A stretch of 64,000 nucleotides of DNA from an uncultured Flavobacteriales bacterium (GTDB lineage: Bacteria; Bacteroidota; Bacteroidia; Palsa-965): NCBI GenBank assembly GCA_937974275.1, contig CALJIF010000055.1, positions 1-64,000 of the forward strand, read 5' to 3'. A program made the position numbers and the translations under genes. The notes under the pieces were generated by a model. It did no database searches and was not told where the DNA came from. It saw nothing but the letters and a program-made list of their open reading frames with translations. This document shows, one piece after another, positions 62,001 to 64,000 of the stretch (positions are counted from its first letter, which is position 1; each line of letters opens with the position of its first letter).

Positions 62001-64000
62001 TGGTAGTAAAAGAGCAGGAATACGGATACTATTCCGACAACGACAATTACAATCAGGAAAAACCACCAAGTGGACCAGAACGGAGGCTGAATAGTAAAAC
62101 GATACTCAATTGGATTACTGATAATTTTATGCGTATTGAGCGCCCGCACCTGCAATACATAATCTCCCGATGGCAAATTCGTTAATGCAATGAGCGCGCT
62201 ACTCCCGATGGACAGCCAATTAGTGTCGCGTCCTACTAAACGGTACTGATATTCGAGTTCAACACCTGCACCGAATTCAATACCGGTAACTTTAAACGTA
62301 AGGTTGTTTTTATTCCAAGGTAACTTTAAGTTGAGCGGTAGTCCGGATTTGGATAGTGAATCAGCATAGTCACTCCAATTGGTCTCCGCGTTGTTTAATG
62401 TAATCGCTTTGAATTGAACGTTGGGCACAATGGCAAATCGTGCGCTTTTTGCGGGATGATAAATAATAACACCATCAGAACTTCCTATCCAAACCACGCC
62501 TTCCGTATCAATGAAAAGTGCGCCGGGTGAAAAATTTGACGTGCCAATTCCATCTTTATAATAAAAGTGACGGATGTACTGTGTATCATTCGCAAGTGTG
62601 ATTTCATCTAAGCCTAAAACAGTAAGCACATAAAAACCTTTTGCCCCATTTCTCGCAACGCCTTCTGTGTAGTTACTCCCTAATCCTTCTGATTTGTCAA
62701 TCAGCTGTCCCTTATGATTGACTCTATTGTACCTCCATAAACCTCGGCTTTTTGTAGAGAAATAAATAAACTTTTCATCGCCATCTACATCATAAATTGG
62801 CTCAAGTGGAAATCCTTTTTTGGTAATGGTATGCGGACGCACAGCGTTTCCATTCTCCATTTTGAGCAGCCCCTTGTCAGTACCAAGCCAGATCGTGCCT
62901 TCATTATCTTCATATAACGACCAAATCGGATTGCGTTGTAAAATATTTCCCGTGTTTACCTGTTCAATTTTATTGTTGTTGAATCGGAATAAACCGTTGC
63001 TGACTGTACCTATCCATACAGATCCATCGTTGGTGTACAGCAAACTGATTATTTCACCTAATTCGGTTTCAGGTCCCGGCTGATGAACTTTTACTTTATC
63101 GTCTCGTATTTCAACAAGCGAACCATCCATGGCGCCGGCATAGATCGTGGAACCGTTCGCGCATATCGAGCTCATTCGAGGATAAGCGATACCTTCTTTT
63201 TCACCATACACTTTTAAATCGACACCGTCATACATGACAACACCTCGTAATGTTGCCATCCAAATATTGCCGGATGCATCTTGTGTTACGGAACGCACAT
63301 CGTTACTCGGCAAACCATCCTGAACCGTAAGTTTTGTAAAAGCATCACCGTAATACATGATAAGCCCCGCATTGAAGCTTCCCATCCAGATATCGCCTCT
63401 ATTATCAGATGAAATGGTGAGAATCACATCATCAAACAATCCATTGTGTTTACCAAAATGTTTGAAGACACCATTCGTATAACTTAAAACACCTTCACCC
63501 CATGTGCCAAACCACACAGTGCCGGACAAATCACGATGAGCACAAGTGATGTAATTTACTTTTGCATATTCCGGAAGTTGAAGTTGTGTAATCAAATTAC
63601 CGTCGAAACTATAGATACCATCACCTGAAGTACCAATTAAAATTTCACCGCCGTCAAGCTCTACTAATCCCCGGATACGGGCAGCAGCAAGTTTGTCTTG
63701 TTCCGGAAATGTACGATTCGTGAACTTATTCAAAGAATAGTCTATTTGGAACAAGCCGTTGCGATCGGTTCCCAGCCATAACCTGTTTTTAGAATCGAGC
63801 AGCATAGTGCGCACTGCAAGATTGTCCGCAGGAGTACCCGTATTTACTTTAACAACGGTATTACCAACAATTTTATATAATCCATTATCGGTTGCCAGCA
63901 AGATCATCTTGGATGCTGTTGCAAACGAATACACTTTTGTAAAACGATTTGTGCCTTGTTGAATTAACGGCTTAAACACCCCTCCGGTATACAACGCTAC
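59090..64000 (-). CDS. Giant membrane sensor: reggy_prop, Y_Y_Y, multi-TM, 3 PAS, GAF and SpoIIE phosphatase (5' end missing)
   Basis: 1636 residues visible; the frame is open at 64000, so the start lies outside. Reading the protein from its N-terminus: propeller blades (G.(V/I)W.GT repeats) in 64000-62450; a Y_Y_Y-like domain in about 62350-62080; a membrane module of about seven helices in 62080-61460; three PAS domains in about 61450-60420; a GAF-like domain in about 60340-59880; and a C-terminal SpoIIE/PP2C phosphatase in about 59760-59100. The phosphatase keeps the metal-binding Asp motifs SGDFYW, VDSTGHGVPG, MFSDGYADQFGG and QTDDICIIGI. It should dephosphorylate a regulatory protein such as an anti-sigma antagonist in response to outer and cytoplasmic signals; target unknown. 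Confidence 0.93.
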   Translation of the reverse strand, partial: VALYTGGVFKPLIQQGTNRFTKVYSFATASKMILLATDNGLYKIVGNTVVKVNTGTPADNLAVRTMLLDSKNRLWLGTDRNGLFQIDYSLNKFTNRTFPEQDKLAAARIRGLVELDGGEILIGTSGDGIYSFDGNLITQLQLPEYAKVNYITCAHRDLSGTVWFGTWGEGVLSYTNGVFKHFGKHNGLFDDVILTISSDNRGDIWMGSFNAGLIMYYGDAFTKLTVQDGLPSNDVRSVTQDASGNIWMATLRGVVMYDGVDLKVYGEKEGIAYPRMSSICANGSTIYAGAMDGSLVEIRDDKVKVHQPGPETELGEIISLLYTNDGSVWIGTVSNGLFRFNNNKIEQVNTGNILQRNPIWSLYEDNEGTIWLGTDKGLLKMENGNAVRPHTITKKGFPLEPIYDVDGDEKFIYFSTKSRGLWRYNRVNHKGQLIDKSEGLGSNYTEGVARNGAKGFYVLTVLGLDEITLANDTQYIRHFYYKDGIGTSNFSPGALFIDTEGVVWIGSSDGVIIYHPAKSARFAIVPNVQFKAITLNNAETNWSDYADSLSKSGLPLNLKLPWNKNNLTFKVTGIEFGAGVELEYQYRLVGRDTNWLSIGSSALIALTNLPSGDYVLQVRALNTHKIISNPIEYRFTIQPPFWSTWWFFLIVIVVVGIVSVFLLFYYQRMRADFIREHITYYNYQRTVGRVMLMLGGAVYPLSGLICSIFADHIDYQHPIQISIGAVMIVIGVLSYSNSSLNKIVRIIAHLGYGAIVLHTFYLCHINNLDPVFVITLMVVLSGAGFILDNNKSAVVFSALVLLLTFALMILATSNTAYNKYLLLLGVLVDLVIAFLSVSTRSNMFNRLIFADSTINNSQSLIIAADKAGKIIFASRSFRKILGYREDELLGDGWWKIRTKDDEENKRMLDKILQTTTTSPTYVATITARDGTKKYIQWVDTEIIEGIKVGIGQDVTDRYEIEARYQHIVEAATDIIYTTDYKGRFTFLNEVATKISGYKMKDLIGIHFSEIIHPDWKKEVIGHYQKQFERKQVNTYLEFVMIGAEGQKIWIGQTVRLLLDDSKPGGISGFQAIARDITEKKNYEAELEKLSLVASETINGVLICDPDGLIEWVNEGFTRITGFELQEVKGRLPGDVMAGERTDRDAIRKVRNLSSSAEGFHEEFLVYHKDGHEIWIDVSNTPIVDERGGILKQIEIFTDTTEKKRFQMQLNAYSVRLETLNMAKQQLLHSHTIQEIATNVLGALVQRLPDLKRASLALLDENTKTIRIQFVLKDAQYNSSTHEVPYDAFGSLPALLKNNYVIEGNLTGKAVKSMSDEENISVGINSYLVMPLFSQNKLLGSINFGSGIVNGITDEMVDMVREVADAMAAAVAQINYLNIIEQKNEDIQSSILYARRIQNAILPPEEYLQERFGDIFVLYQPKDVLSGDFYWVERRDKYTYLAVVDSTGHGVPGSLLSLMGHNLLNQAIHERGLIRPAAILDYLNIGIQHTLNQYKGAGELRDGMDVALCVFEDGANVVQFAGAINPLYVVRDGMLIQSKGNRFSIGSYFDNKFRPFTNQESDLQSGDVLYMFSDGYADQFGGDSDRKMSQRVFREILLDIHHLPLAEQKEELLRRLREWQKNAPQTDDICIIGIKIS

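Noticed and set aside
1..64000. CRISPR arrays, tRNA, rRNA, insertion sequences, prophage
   Set aside because: I saw no regular short repeats, no cloverleaf with T-loop signature, and no transposase, integrase or phage gene.

Overview
The window looks like chromosomal DNA of a Bacteroidota bacterium with a type IX secretion system; I cannot place it to genus. The evidence is: three secreted proteins ending in the 'YPNP...' type IX sorting domain (15999-17633, 22812-25577, 41726-44155); two reggy_prop/Y_Y_Y sensor proteins; many signal-peptidase-II lipoproteins; weak or absent Shine-Dalgarno sequences; and repeated TAnnTTTG boxes, the Bacteroidota -7 promoter element, upstream of genes. I see no rRNA, tRNA, CRISPR array, insertion sequence or prophage.

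Layout. 1-2369 (minus): 5' part of a TerB/ABC ATPase gene, then a lipoprotein plus small exported protein cassette. 2594-5339: a sugar/H+ symporter and two divergent peroxiredoxins. 5424-9766: a GT-C-like membrane protein coupled by ATGA to a reggy_prop histidine kinase. 9793-11869 (minus): a YD-repeat-like cytoplasmic protein and a lipoprotein. 12085-14208: prolyl oligopeptidase. 14417-18093 (minus): a GT-C mannosyltransferase-like protein, then a two-gene unit of a small conserved protein and a T9SS FG-GAP protein. 18271-21268: pntA-pntB transhydrogenase. 21387-26705: a YkgJ-type Cys-cluster protein, a lipoprotein, a giant BNR-repeat T9SS protein, a UPF0316 membrane protein and a small conserved protein. 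27035-38195: nine co-directional genes, from scoA-scoB (CoA transferase) into a glycan block with two GT2 enzymes, a methyltransferase and four large GT-C-like membrane proteins, two of them tandem paralogues. 38294-41686: a DUF6973-like protein, AlkB, a small helical protein and a YbiT-type ABC-F protein. 41726-49875: an M1-like metallopeptidase and an alpha-2-macroglobulin. 50803-56232 (minus): an envelope-folding operon of three SurA/PpiC-type proteins and a MoxR ATPase. 56362-57708: a second copy of the lipoprotein/small exported protein cassette. 58382-64000 (minus): a giant sensor with propeller, transmembrane, PAS, GAF and SpoIIE phosphatase modules, followed directly by a DUF4159 protein.

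Themes. Most genes serve the cell envelope: protein export and folding, surface proteins, glycan transfer, lipoproteins and one-piece sensors. The best candidate for an undescribed system is the two-gene cassette present twice (1027-2369 and 56362-57708). In both copies a lipoprotein of about 290 residues precedes a small exported protein of about 150 residues, with the same order and nearly the same spacing (17 and 18 nt). The lipoproteins share motifs such as DRFNAN and GVY..DL.Y; the small partners each keep one cysteine near each end. Other notable items are several genes whose -7 box sits 3-5 nt from the start codon (possible leaderless mRNAs), a terminator-like hairpin that contains the M1 peptidase start codon, and an ABC-F protein whose second Walker A is lost.
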